This document shows, in pieces, positions 8,578 through 16,388 of a stretch of DNA of 51,630 nucleotides. Source of the DNA: JBASEY01 sp049652745 (GTDB taxonomy: Bacteria; CSSED10-310); the NCBI GenBank assembly GCA_049652745.1, contig JBASEY010000046.1, forward strand, positions 1 to 51,630, in the 5' to 3' direction. Both the position numbers and the translations under genes were made by a program. Within the stretch, counting starts at the first letter, position 1, and each line of letters starts with the position of its first letter. Under the pieces are notes generated by a model, which was given only the letters and a program-made list of their open reading frames with translations, had not been told where the DNA came from and ran no database searches.

Positions 8578-10930
8578 TCGCCGATGCCTTGATGAAATGC
8601 TCGGTTGTGTTGACCGGGCCGATGCAACCGGGACATCCATTCCGACATTCACACTGTTCGACCAACTCGACGGCCCTGGACAAAATCAGCGCTATCTTTC
8701 GATACAATGATTCACTGAGTCCGATACCGCCGGGATAACAATCGTAAATAAACAGGTTGGCCAACGAAAAATTTCCGGTTGGATGGCCGGACAATTGAAG
8801 TGTTCCGAGGTGATCGGTTTGAACCGCCCACTCATTGCCCGGACTGCCGACAAAAGCGCCGATATCCCTCGGGTCGCTCATCAGTAAAACCGATGCGACA
8901 CTGTGAATTGCGGTCAGAGCGCCGACAAAACCCGCTGCAATGGTCAGCATATCACCCGTTCGATCATAATCGGCTATTGCCGTCGGCAGCGTGAACCACG
9001 CACCGGTGGTGATCAACTCCCGTTCCGGCAGCGCCAAGTCGTGCGCTCCCAGCACTTCTTGTGTTCCAAATCGGATTTTTCGATATCCGACGACACGGCT
9101 GACAACCTGGACATCTCCGAAACAAATCGGACAAGAATTTTCGGAACAGAGTTTAGTATCGATAATATCGACCCGAGTCAGTTCAAACGGCGCAGTATAA
9201 TAGCCCAGATCCATCGGGACGACAGCGGCGCGATGGTTTTCCAGATCGAGCGTCTTGACCAGATATTGGCGGCCACCGTGCAGATACACCGCTTCGGGAT
9301 GCACCAGCAGATGCGCCGCATAAACATCCAGCTCCCCGATAATGTCCGGTTTATCGGTCGAATGGTCGGCAATAGTGATGGCATCGCCGGAAACGGAACG
9401 CAGACTGACCTTGGCGGCCGGATACTCGCCGCCGGTATAGAACCATCTATTCGAACTGTGCTGCAATTCACCATCTTCTTCAAGATACGCCAGAAAATCC
9501 GGGGTTTGATCCGCAAAATATTCGCCGTCTGTAAACGGCAGCTCAAAAGCGGCGCATCGGATATGCTCCAGAAGAATCAACACATTGTCAGGATTGATCA
9601 GGCCATGCTCGACCGGATGCTGAAAAAAATAGTGCGGATTGCGTACGATATACTGATCCAGAGGGGCGGCTGACGCGACCATGATGGCAATCGATCGATT
9701 TTCACGACGACCGGCGCGTCCCGCCCGCTGCCAGGCCGAGGCGATCGTTCCGGGGTAGCCGGCCATCACGGCTGCACCCATATCGCCGATATCCACGCCG
9801 AGTTCCAACGCTGAGGTCGCCACGACGCAGCGAACGACACCGTCACGCAAACCCTTTTCGATCACCCGCCGCTCACGCGGAAGATAACCGCCGCGATAAC
9901 CCTGTATCGATGAATTTTCGAGTTTTCCTGCGTAATGCCTGCGCAGATCATGTAAAAGCAGCTCTACATTGCGCCGGGTCCTGGTGAAAACAATGGTTTG
10001 TATTCCCGCATCGATCAAAATCCTGACCAGCAGCGACGCTTCATCCAGATAGGATCGGCGAACCATTTCCACGTTGTCGATGACGGGAGGATTATACAAA
10101 ATAAAGGTTTTTTCGCCAGACGGCGCGCCTGACTCATTTATCAAATACACCGAATCACCTATCAGGCGTCCGGCCAGCTCTTCCGGATTGGCAATCGTAG
10201 CGGAGCTGAGAATATAATGCAGCTCAGCGCCGTAGAATCGGCAAATGCGCCGCAACCGACGCAGCACATTGCACAAGTGGCTGCCGAAAATACCGCGGTA
10301 CTGGTGCATTTCATCGATGACGATGTAATCCAGCTTCGAGAAAAATTGGCTCCAACGGGAATGATGCGGCAGGATGCCCGTATGCAGCATATCCGGATTG
10401 GTCATGATCAACTGAGCATTTTGGCGGATCGTTGTGCGGTGAGATGCCGGGGTGTCGCCGTCGTAAATTCCGATCTTGATCTTCTTTTTCAGATCGGCAG
10501 CCATGGAAATCAGATCGTGATATTGGTCCTGTGCGAGCGCTTTTGCGGGATAAAGGTACAGCGCTCGTTTACCGGGATCACGCAGAAGGCGATCCAGCAC
10601 GGGCAGGTTGTAGCAGAGCGTTTTTCCCGATGCCGTCGGCGTCACGATAACGGGGTTTTCGCCGCGCTGCACGGCGTCCCAGGCCGCCGCTTGGTGAGAA
10701 TACAGTCTGCCGAATCCTTTCTTGACTAAAATATCCGCCAGTTCAGGATGCAGAGAGTCGGGAAATTTTCTCAAGTCGGCGTTTGCGGCGGGAAAACGCT
10801 GCCAACTGGTTATTCCATAGGAAAAACGTGACTGTCGGATTTTTTCGAGCGCAACATCGATTTTTTGATCGAGGTCGAGATCGGGGCGACCTGTCCCATC
10901 GTCGGGTTTTCCGTCCGGATCACTCATCAT
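8525..10930 (-). CDS. DEAD/DEAH superfamily 2 helicase with zinc-binding DUF1998 tail (YprA/MrfA-like)
   Basis: From the ATG at 10930 the product is about 801 residues; the frame extends to 11026, but the ATG that overlaps the end of the preceding gene is more plausible. Motifs: Q-like SHQAAAWDAVQRG, Walker A TPTASGKTLCYN, DEMH Walker B variant in VIDEMHQYRG, SAT in LSSATIANPEE, TRTRRNVE, and motif VI WQRAGRAGRRE. The C-terminal part has CYPGGIGLSE and a four-cysteine zinc site CECRNGCPGC. These are traits of the YprA/MrfA family, which unwinds DNA 3' to 5' and is linked to mitomycin-type lesion repair in Bacillus. Role here is inferred to be DNA repair. It is translationally coupled to the NamZ-like gene. 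Confidence 0.85.
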   Translation of the reverse strand: MMSDPDGKPDDGTGRPDLDLDQKIDVALEKIRQSRFSYGITSWQRFPAANADLRKFPDSLHPELADILVKKGFGRLYSHQAAAWDAVQRGENPVIVTPTASGKTLCYNLPVLDRLLRDPGKRALYLYPAKALAQDQYHDLISMAADLKKKIKIGIYDGDTPASHRTTIRQNAQLIMTNPDMLHTGILPHHSRWSQFFSKLDYIVIDEMHQYRGIFGSHLCNVLRRLRRICRFYGAELHYILSSATIANPEELAGRLIGDSVYLINESGAPSGEKTFILYNPPVIDNVEMVRRSYLDEASLLVRILIDAGIQTIVFTRTRRNVELLLHDLRRHYAGKLENSSIQGYRGGYLPRERRVIEKGLRDGVVRCVVATSALELGVDIGDMGAAVMAGYPGTIASAWQRAGRAGRRENRSIAIMVASAAPLDQYIVRNPHYFFQHPVEHGLINPDNVLILLEHIRCAAFELPFTDGEYFADQTPDFLAYLEEDGELQHSSNRWFYTGGEYPAAKVSLRSVSGDAITIADHSTDKPDIIGELDVYAAHLLVHPEAVYLHGGRQYLVKTLDLENHRAAVVPMDLGYYTAPFELTRVDIIDTKLCSENSCPICFGDVQVVSRVVGYRKIRFGTQEVLGAHDLALPERELITTGAWFTLPTAIADYDRTGDMLTIAAGFVGALTAIHSVASVLLMSDPRDIGAFVGSPGNEWAVQTDHLGTLQLSGHPTGNFSLANLFIYDCYPGGIGLSESLYRKIALILSRAVELVEQCECRNGCPGCIGPVNTTEHFIKASAITVLRHLAQAFPLADNL

Positions 10931-12095
10931 ATAAAAGGTAGTTGCAGCGCATTTCCCGGAAATCCTCTTCATCCTTGCGCCATCGTCCCTGAATATCCGG
11001 CAGGGATGTGCCGGTTTCAATTTCACGCCTCAAAGTGGATGAGCCGGCTAAAATGTCGAATGGCAATTTGACATATTCATATTCGTACGGCGGCAATTTC
11101 CACTGAAAATGTTTGGGATAGAGTTCGCGCAGCACTTTGATGACCGCCACGGCCGTCAACAGCGGTTTAAACACGTTTCGATCGACGACATGAATCTGAA
11201 CGCCGCCGCAGGATTCTCCTTTAAATTTCTGAAATGTCGGCCGGAACATCAGTTCCCGAAATCTGACTCCCGGTAAGTGGTAATCCACCAGACGCGTCAA
11301 AAAGCGGCGGGGCTCGACGAACGGTGCGCCGACAATTTCAAACGGCCGCGTGGTGCCGCGACCTTCCGAAACGTTGGTACCTTCGATCAAACACATGCCG
11401 GGATAGACGACAGCCGTATCCAGGCAAGGCATGTTCGGGGATGGAATGACCCACGGCACGCCGGTCTCATCGAACCACATCCGACGCCGCCAACCGTCCA
11501 TCGCGACGACATCCAAATCACAGTTGATTCCAAAGCAATCGTTGAACATCAACGCCAGTTCACCACAAGTCATGCCGTGTCGGTTCGGTATCGGATACAT
11601 GCCGACAAACGAGGTGTATCCGCTTTCCAGCAAAGAGCCTTCGATGTCGCAGCCGTTCAAAGGATTCGGTCGATCCAGTACGATCATCTTTTTGTGATCC
11701 CGCGCACAGGCTTTCATCACATTCGCCATCGTATAAATGAACGTGTAATAACGTGCTCCGACATCCTGAATATCGAAAACGACGGCATCCACCTGCGCCA
11801 TCATCTCTTCCGTCGGTATCCGCGTCTCACCATAAAGGCTGAAGAACGGCAACCCCGTTTGCAGATCTCGATAACTGTGCCATTCCACCATGTTATCCTG
11901 AGTATGGCCGAAGATACCGTGTTGAGGCCCGAACACGGCAGTCAACGTAGCAGCGGGGTGGTTCAACAGTCGATACATCGTGTGTTCGAACGTGTGATCG
12001 ACCGACGTGGCGTTACTGACCAAACCCAAACGGACTCCACGGTATTTGTTTATTTCCGTATCCAAAAATCGGTATAACCCATGTCTGACTTTCAA
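10920..12095 (-). CDS. namZ: NamZ-like exo-beta-N-acetylmuramidase (DUF1343)
   Basis: The 391-residue protein matches DUF1343: GVRLGLVSNATSVD, FGPQHGIFGHTQDN, PFFSLYGETRIPT, DAVVFDIQDVGARYYTFI, DRPNPLNG, PIPNRHGMTCGELA and IPSPNMP. NamZ (YbbC) enzymes remove N-acetylmuramic acid from the non-reducing end of peptidoglycan fragments. No signal peptide is visible, so either it acts on imported muropeptides in the cytoplasm or the start is misplaced. The end (..TATGATGAGTGA) overlaps the start of the helicase, so the two are probably co-translated although their functions are unrelated. Confidence 0.85.
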   Translation of the reverse strand: MKVRHGLYRFLDTEINKYRGVRLGLVSNATSVDHTFEHTMYRLLNHPAATLTAVFGPQHGIFGHTQDNMVEWHSYRDLQTGLPFFSLYGETRIPTEEMMAQVDAVVFDIQDVGARYYTFIYTMANVMKACARDHKKMIVLDRPNPLNGCDIEGSLLESGYTSFVGMYPIPNRHGMTCGELALMFNDCFGINCDLDVVAMDGWRRRMWFDETGVPWVIPSPNMPCLDTAVVYPGMCLIEGTNVSEGRGTTRPFEIVGAPFVEPRRFLTRLVDYHLPGVRFRELMFRPTFQKFKGESCGGVQIHVVDRNVFKPLLTAVAVIKVLRELYPKHFQWKLPPYEYEYVKLPFDILAGSSTLRREIETGTSLPDIQGRWRKDEEDFREMRCNYLLYDE

Positions 12096-12407
12096 GGTTC
12101 ACCTCCAATCGTATCCGGGATTATGACACATCACCGAAATGGGCTCAAGAGCAGCAAAAAGCCAATGATATGTTGTGATTAACCACCTATTGAATCCAAT
12201 TTTATAAAACGATTTTTCGACAGAGACGGTAGTTGAAATTTGTTCTTAAGGAGTTAATAGAAAGCCGATCGGTTAAACCATCTGAACAATAAGGCCATGT
12301 TTTTAAAGATAATATAACCAATGCTTGAACACGATCCATTTTTGGTGCTTATGCCGCCTTTCCTCTCTCTTGCCTAATTTTAGATCATTCGATAGAGTGA
12401 TCGGGTT
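12096..12407. other. 312-bp intergenic region between divergent genes, no feature recognised
   Basis: The stretch separates the minus-strand namZ-like gene from the plus-strand membrane protein gene, so it should contain divergent promoters. It is AT-rich. I see no consensus promoter, RNA gene or repeat from the families found elsewhere in the window. Confidence 0.5.
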
Positions 12408-13247
12408 ATGGAGCAGAATCCATCTGAAAAAAAACGACGACATCCCACAACAAAACCGAAAAAAAACAATGTGTTAATCCGCTTTTTGTTTGGCGGCTGG
12501 ATCACGGCATTCAACGATATTTACCAGGGGCTTGTCGTCCCTTTCCAGCAAACTGAAACCCGCCTGAAAACCATGTTGACCTTTGTCATCAGCCTGGTTG
12601 TCACCTGGTTCATCTATGTTCCTTTTCATGAACTGCTTCATGTCGCCGGCTGCCGTGTCACCGGCGGCACCGTTTCGACGTTGGTGATGGGCCGCGAATA
12701 CGGCGCGGGGTTTCTATCCCGAATTTTTCCGTTCATCGTCCCGGCATCGAGCCAATATGCCGGTCGATTGACCGATTTCAAACCCAACGGTGATATCGGT
12801 TATTTAGTCACGGTTTTCGCTCCCTATCTGTTGACATTGTTTCCAGGTGTTTGGTGCATCACCACGGCGATATCCCGTCGATCGTTTACGCTTTTCGGTC
12901 CGGGAATCGTCATCGGTCTGGCCTCGTTCTATAATCTGACCGGTGATTTTTTTGAGATTGGAACCATCATTTCAACCCGTCTGGTCAACCTTGTCACCAC
13001 TGGCAAAGCGTCGTCGATCATCGATGCTTACTGGGAATTGCGTTCCGATGATCTGTTCCGGTTGATAACGGAGATATCCTCATCACCTACTTCGTTTGGC
13101 GCCAACCATCCTTCAGGTTTACCCATCATGATTATTGTCATCGTTCTTGGTCTTATTCTTGCTGTTTGGTCGGCCGGATACACTTATTTTGTCGGTCGAT
13201 GGATCGCCGGCTTGTTGACCACGCATCGCCCAACCAATCCAAATTGA
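12408..13247 (+). CDS. Membrane protein with HELLH metalloprotease-type motif
   Basis: The 279-residue protein has a basic N-terminus (about 25 residues) and about five hydrophobic segments. In the second, after VVTWFIYVP, lies F-HELLH-VAGC, a perfect HExxH zinc motif within the membrane or at its face. This recalls M50/site-2-type or DUF3267-like proteases. A partner Asp motif (for example NxxPxxxLDG) is not evident, though DFKPNGD near residue 125 and NLTGDFFEIG near residue 185 supply candidate third ligands. No close family was recognised by eye. Function as an intramembrane peptidase is an inference. It stands alone between namZ (divergent) and butyrate kinase. Confidence 0.65.
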   Translation: MEQNPSEKKRRHPTTKPKKNNVLIRFLFGGWITAFNDIYQGLVVPFQQTETRLKTMLTFVISLVVTWFIYVPFHELLHVAGCRVTGGTVSTLVMGREYGAGFLSRIFPFIVPASSQYAGRLTDFKPNGDIGYLVTVFAPYLLTLFPGVWCITTAISRRSFTLFGPGIVIGLASFYNLTGDFFEIGTIISTRLVNLVTTGKASSIIDAYWELRSDDLFRLITEISSSPTSFGANHPSGLPIMIIVIVLGLILAVWSAGYTYFVGRWIAGLLTTHRPTNPN

Positions 13248-13388
13248 TGCATGGAATTGAAACCGACGATCGATAGTGCGTTTTTTGAATCTCATCTTGT
13301 GATTTTTAAACAGCTATGCTAATTTTAGCGGCTTGAATGTTTTGATCTTTGTCTTCAAAATTTTCTTTTCATCGTTAAGGAGCAATTT

Positions 13389-14519
13389 ATGGAAAAAGCA
13401 CTCACCATATTAGTTATCAATCCCGGGTCGACGTCAGATGAGATATCTCTTTTCAAAGGCCTGGAAAAAGTGTTTCACAAAACCGTTCGCTATTCACCGA
13501 TGCAGATGCTGCCGTTCGAAGAACATCCCGTGACGGCTCAACTTGAATTCCGATCAAAACTATTGATGGACACTCTGGCTGAAAACAATGTCGATTTGAA
13601 AACTCTGGATGCCATCGCCGGCCGTGGAGGTCTGTTAAAGCCGGGTCCCGGTGGAACCTATCTGGTGAATGAAGCTGTTTTAAGAGATCTCAAATCCGGG
13701 CAGTTCGGCGACCACCCATCGAATCTGGGAGGTTTGTTGGCTCACGGTCTCGCCTCAAAGCTCGGTATCCCCGCCTATATCGCCGACCCGGTGATCGTAG
13801 ATGAAATGGATGATATCGCCCGCTTGTCCGGTATGCCGGAAAATCCGCGCATTTCCATCTTTCACGCGCTGAACCAAAAACGCGTCGCTCGTCTGGCTGC
13901 GAAAGAGCTCGGCAAACGGTACGAAGAGGTCAACCTGATCGTCATGCACGGCGGTGGAGGCATCAGCATCGGCGCTCACCGTCACGGCCGCGTCGTCGAT
14001 ATCAACCAAGCCTTGGACGGCGACGGACCGTACACTCCACAGCGTGCTGGCGGCGTCCCCTGCGGCGGCCTGCTGAAGATGGCTTACTCCGGAAAATATA
14101 CGCTTCAGGAGATGAAACTGAAAATGAAGGGCAAAGGCGGATTGATCGCCTATCTGGGAACTTCCGATCTGATTTTCCTGGAAAAATACCTGAATAATGA
14201 CCCGGTGTCCGAAGACGATATCAAATCTTTGAAACCCGGAGTCGATAAAAAATTCATCGAGCTTTGTCTGGAAGGTATGGCGTACCAGATTGCCAAAGAT
14301 ATCTGTGCGCTCGGAGCCGTTTTTAAAGGAGATTTCGACGGAGTCGTGTTGACGGGTGGCATCGTTTACGATCCTCGAATCAAGCCCTGGATCATCGAAC
14401 GCATCGAATGGATGGGTAAACCTATCTTCTGTTACCCCGGCGGCGACGAAATGGCCGCGCTGCGCGATGCCGTCATCCGAGTCACGAATGGAACGGAAAA
14501 ACCGTTTATATATTCGTAA
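13389..14519 (+). CDS. buk: Butyrate kinase
   Basis: The 376-residue protein belongs to the acetate/butyrate kinase (ASKHA) family. It opens with LVINPGSTSDEISLF (phosphate-1 loop, butyrate-kinase type). It then has AGRGGLLKPGPGGTY, LGGLLAH, ADPVIVDEMDDIARLSGMP, the adenosine loop MHGGGGISIGAHRHGRVVD, and VVLTGGIVYDP. The ATG at 13389 follows TAAGGAG. It interconverts butyrate plus ATP and butyryl phosphate, or handles branched short-chain acids. A phosphotransbutyrylase (ptb) is not next to it, so the butyryl-CoA link must be elsewhere. It lies 93 bp ahead of the ETF genes, which suggests a shared role in acyl-CoA oxidation or fermentation. Confidence 0.92.
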   Translation: MEKALTILVINPGSTSDEISLFKGLEKVFHKTVRYSPMQMLPFEEHPVTAQLEFRSKLLMDTLAENNVDLKTLDAIAGRGGLLKPGPGGTYLVNEAVLRDLKSGQFGDHPSNLGGLLAHGLASKLGIPAYIADPVIVDEMDDIARLSGMPENPRISIFHALNQKRVARLAAKELGKRYEEVNLIVMHGGGGISIGAHRHGRVVDINQALDGDGPYTPQRAGGVPCGGLLKMAYSGKYTLQEMKLKMKGKGGLIAYLGTSDLIFLEKYLNNDPVSEDDIKSLKPGVDKKFIELCLEGMAYQIAKDICALGAVFKGDFDGVVLTGGIVYDPRIKPWIIERIEWMGKPIFCYPGGDEMAALRDAVIRVTNGTEKPFIYS

Positions 14520-14612
14520 TCACCTGTCGAGACGAATTTCGAATTTTCGATGAAAACCCAGGGAGCAACTGAAGCGCTGACTCAAGCGCATGGTTTAACG
14601 AAAGGATAGAGT

Positions 14613-15389
14613 ATGTTGATAGCTGTTGTTTTAAAACAGGTTCCGGATACGGAAGCCAATATCGTCGTTAACCCAAGCAATCCCACAAGAATTGCTGAAG
14701 ACGACCTGAAATGGATCATGAATCCGTATGATGAATACGCCGTTGAAGCGGCCGTCAGCTTAGCGGAAGAGTTTGGGGCGGAAACACTTGCCGTCTGCCT
14801 TGGACCCGAGCGGTCTGAATCGGTCATCCGCACGGCGATGGCCATGGGAATCGATTCCGGCCTGTTGATCACCCATGAATCCGGTTTCCAGCCGGACATC
14901 ATTCTGCAGGCGAAAATTATCGCTGAAGCGCTGAAAAATATAACGGCCGATCTGGTTTTATGCGGTCGTGAACAGATCGATACCAATGACGACGCCATGG
15001 CTGCAGCGCTGGCGGAATATCTCGGCCGGCCGCACGTGTTGAACGTCAGCAAACTCAAGCTGGATGGCGCCGCAATCAATGTCGAACGTGAAGTCGACGG
15101 TGACGTCTTCAAGTTGGCTCTGGCGTTGCCGGGTGTCATTTCGTGCCAAAAGGGTTTGAACGAACCTCGGTACCCGAATTTGATGGCCGTGAGACGTGCT
15201 CAGAAAAAGCCGCTGGAGACAAAAACTGTTCAAGATGTCTCTCATCAACAAAACTTGTCACCACTCTTGCGATGTGTGGCCATGGCGGCGCCTCCGCCGC
15301 GTGCTTCGGGCACCTGTGTTACAGGCGACCCGAACGATACCGCCCGCCAGGCAGCCGAATGGTTGACCGATAAAGCCAAGGTTTTTTGA
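14613..15389 (+). CDS. etfB: Electron transfer flavoprotein, beta subunit
   Basis: The 258-residue protein starts at ATG 14613 behind GAAAGGATAGAGT. Family features are LIAVVLKQVPDTEANI at the N-terminus, NPYDEYAVEAAVSLAEE (about 37-53), LCGREQIDTND (about 114) and the C-terminal EPRYPNLMAVRRAQKKPLE. EtfB binds AMP (or a second FAD in bifurcating forms) and pairs with EtfA. etfA starts 19 bp downstream. Together with the following membrane Fe-S protein it should carry electrons from acyl-CoA dehydrogenases to the quinone pool. No acyl-CoA dehydrogenase gene lies in the window. Confidence 0.95.
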   Translation: MLIAVVLKQVPDTEANIVVNPSNPTRIAEDDLKWIMNPYDEYAVEAAVSLAEEFGAETLAVCLGPERSESVIRTAMAMGIDSGLLITHESGFQPDIILQAKIIAEALKNITADLVLCGREQIDTNDDAMAAALAEYLGRPHVLNVSKLKLDGAAINVEREVDGDVFKLALALPGVISCQKGLNEPRYPNLMAVRRAQKKPLETKTVQDVSHQQNLSPLLRCVAMAAPPPRASGTCVTGDPNDTARQAAEWLTDKAKVF

Positions 15390-15408
15390 GGTTTGAAGGA
15401 GGTTTACG

Positions 15409-16371
15409 ATGTCAGGAATTTTAGTTTGGGCTGAAACCAGAAGCGGATCGATCAGAAAATCTTCGCTGGAAGCCATCACTGCTGCACACAAAATCGCCGG
15501 CGACGCAGGAAACGTTTCCGCCGTATTGATCGGGGAAGCGCATCTTGCGGATACACTGGCCTCCTGGCCACTTAAAACCGTCTATGTGATCGATGGTGAA
15601 GTGTACAAACGCTATCAAAGCGAACCGTTTGTCGATGCGCTTCATGAAGTGGTTACTCAGTCAGGAGCGACAACGATTATTGCCGCCGCCACAGCGCTTG
15701 GGCGCGACCTGACCGCTCGGCTTGCCGCACGCCTTGATGCAGCCTTGGCTACCGATGTCACCTGTATCGACACAACCAACGGCTTGGTAGTGCAGCGGCC
15801 GGTCTATTCAGGAAAACTTGTCGCTCATTATGAGTTTGCCGCCGATACCCGAGTGATATCCATTCGCCCCAATGCGTTCGATGCGGCGACAGCGGCTCAA
15901 ACCAAAGCAGCCATACAGCCCGTCACGCCGACGGAACCAGCCGTGCGCGCCGTCGTCAAGGAAGCTGTCGCAGCGGCTCAAGGCGCTATCGACCTGACCG
16001 AAGCCGATATCATTGTCGCCGGCGGTCGCGGCGTCGGGGGTCCTGAAGGCTTCAAACTGCTGGAAGAGACGGCTCGGCTTTTGAACGGCGCCGTCGGCGC
16101 CTCCCGCACCGCCGTTGACGAAGGCTGGGTGCCTTACAGCAGCCAGGTCGGTCAAACCGGCAAAGTCGTCAGCCCGATCTTGTATATCGCCTGCGGGATT
16201 TCAGGAGCCATTCAGCATTTCGCCGGGATGGGATCGTCGCGGTTTATCCTGGCCATCAACACCGATCCTGAAGCGCCGATCATGAAAAAAGCCGATTTCG
16301 CTATCGTCGGCGACCTGTTCAAAATACTGCCGGCGCTCCGTGAGGAACTGAAAAAATTTATCAATAAATAA
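15409..16371 (+). CDS. etfA: Electron transfer flavoprotein, alpha subunit
   Basis: The 320-residue protein has the variable N-terminal domain (ILVWAETRSGSIRKSSLEAI). Its C-terminal FAD-binding domain shows GGRGVGGPEGFKLLEETARLL, GASRTAVDEGWVPYSSQVGQTGKVVSP, LYIACGISGAIQH and ILAINTDPEAPIMKKADFAIVGDL. The FAD-binding Arg-Ser/Gln positions look intact. It lacks the N-terminal ferredoxin domain seen in some anaerobic EtfA proteins. The ribosome site GAAGGAGG precedes the ATG. It is the second gene of the etfB-etfA-oxidoreductase operon. Confidence 0.95.
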   Translation: MSGILVWAETRSGSIRKSSLEAITAAHKIAGDAGNVSAVLIGEAHLADTLASWPLKTVYVIDGEVYKRYQSEPFVDALHEVVTQSGATTIIAAATALGRDLTARLAARLDAALATDVTCIDTTNGLVVQRPVYSGKLVAHYEFAADTRVISIRPNAFDAATAAQTKAAIQPVTPTEPAVRAVVKEAVAAAQGAIDLTEADIIVAGGRGVGGPEGFKLLEETARLLNGAVGASRTAVDEGWVPYSSQVGQTGKVVSPILYIACGISGAIQHFAGMGSSRFILAINTDPEAPIMKKADFAIVGDLFKILPALREELKKFINK

Positions 16372-16388
16372 ACCCGGGGGAATTATTC

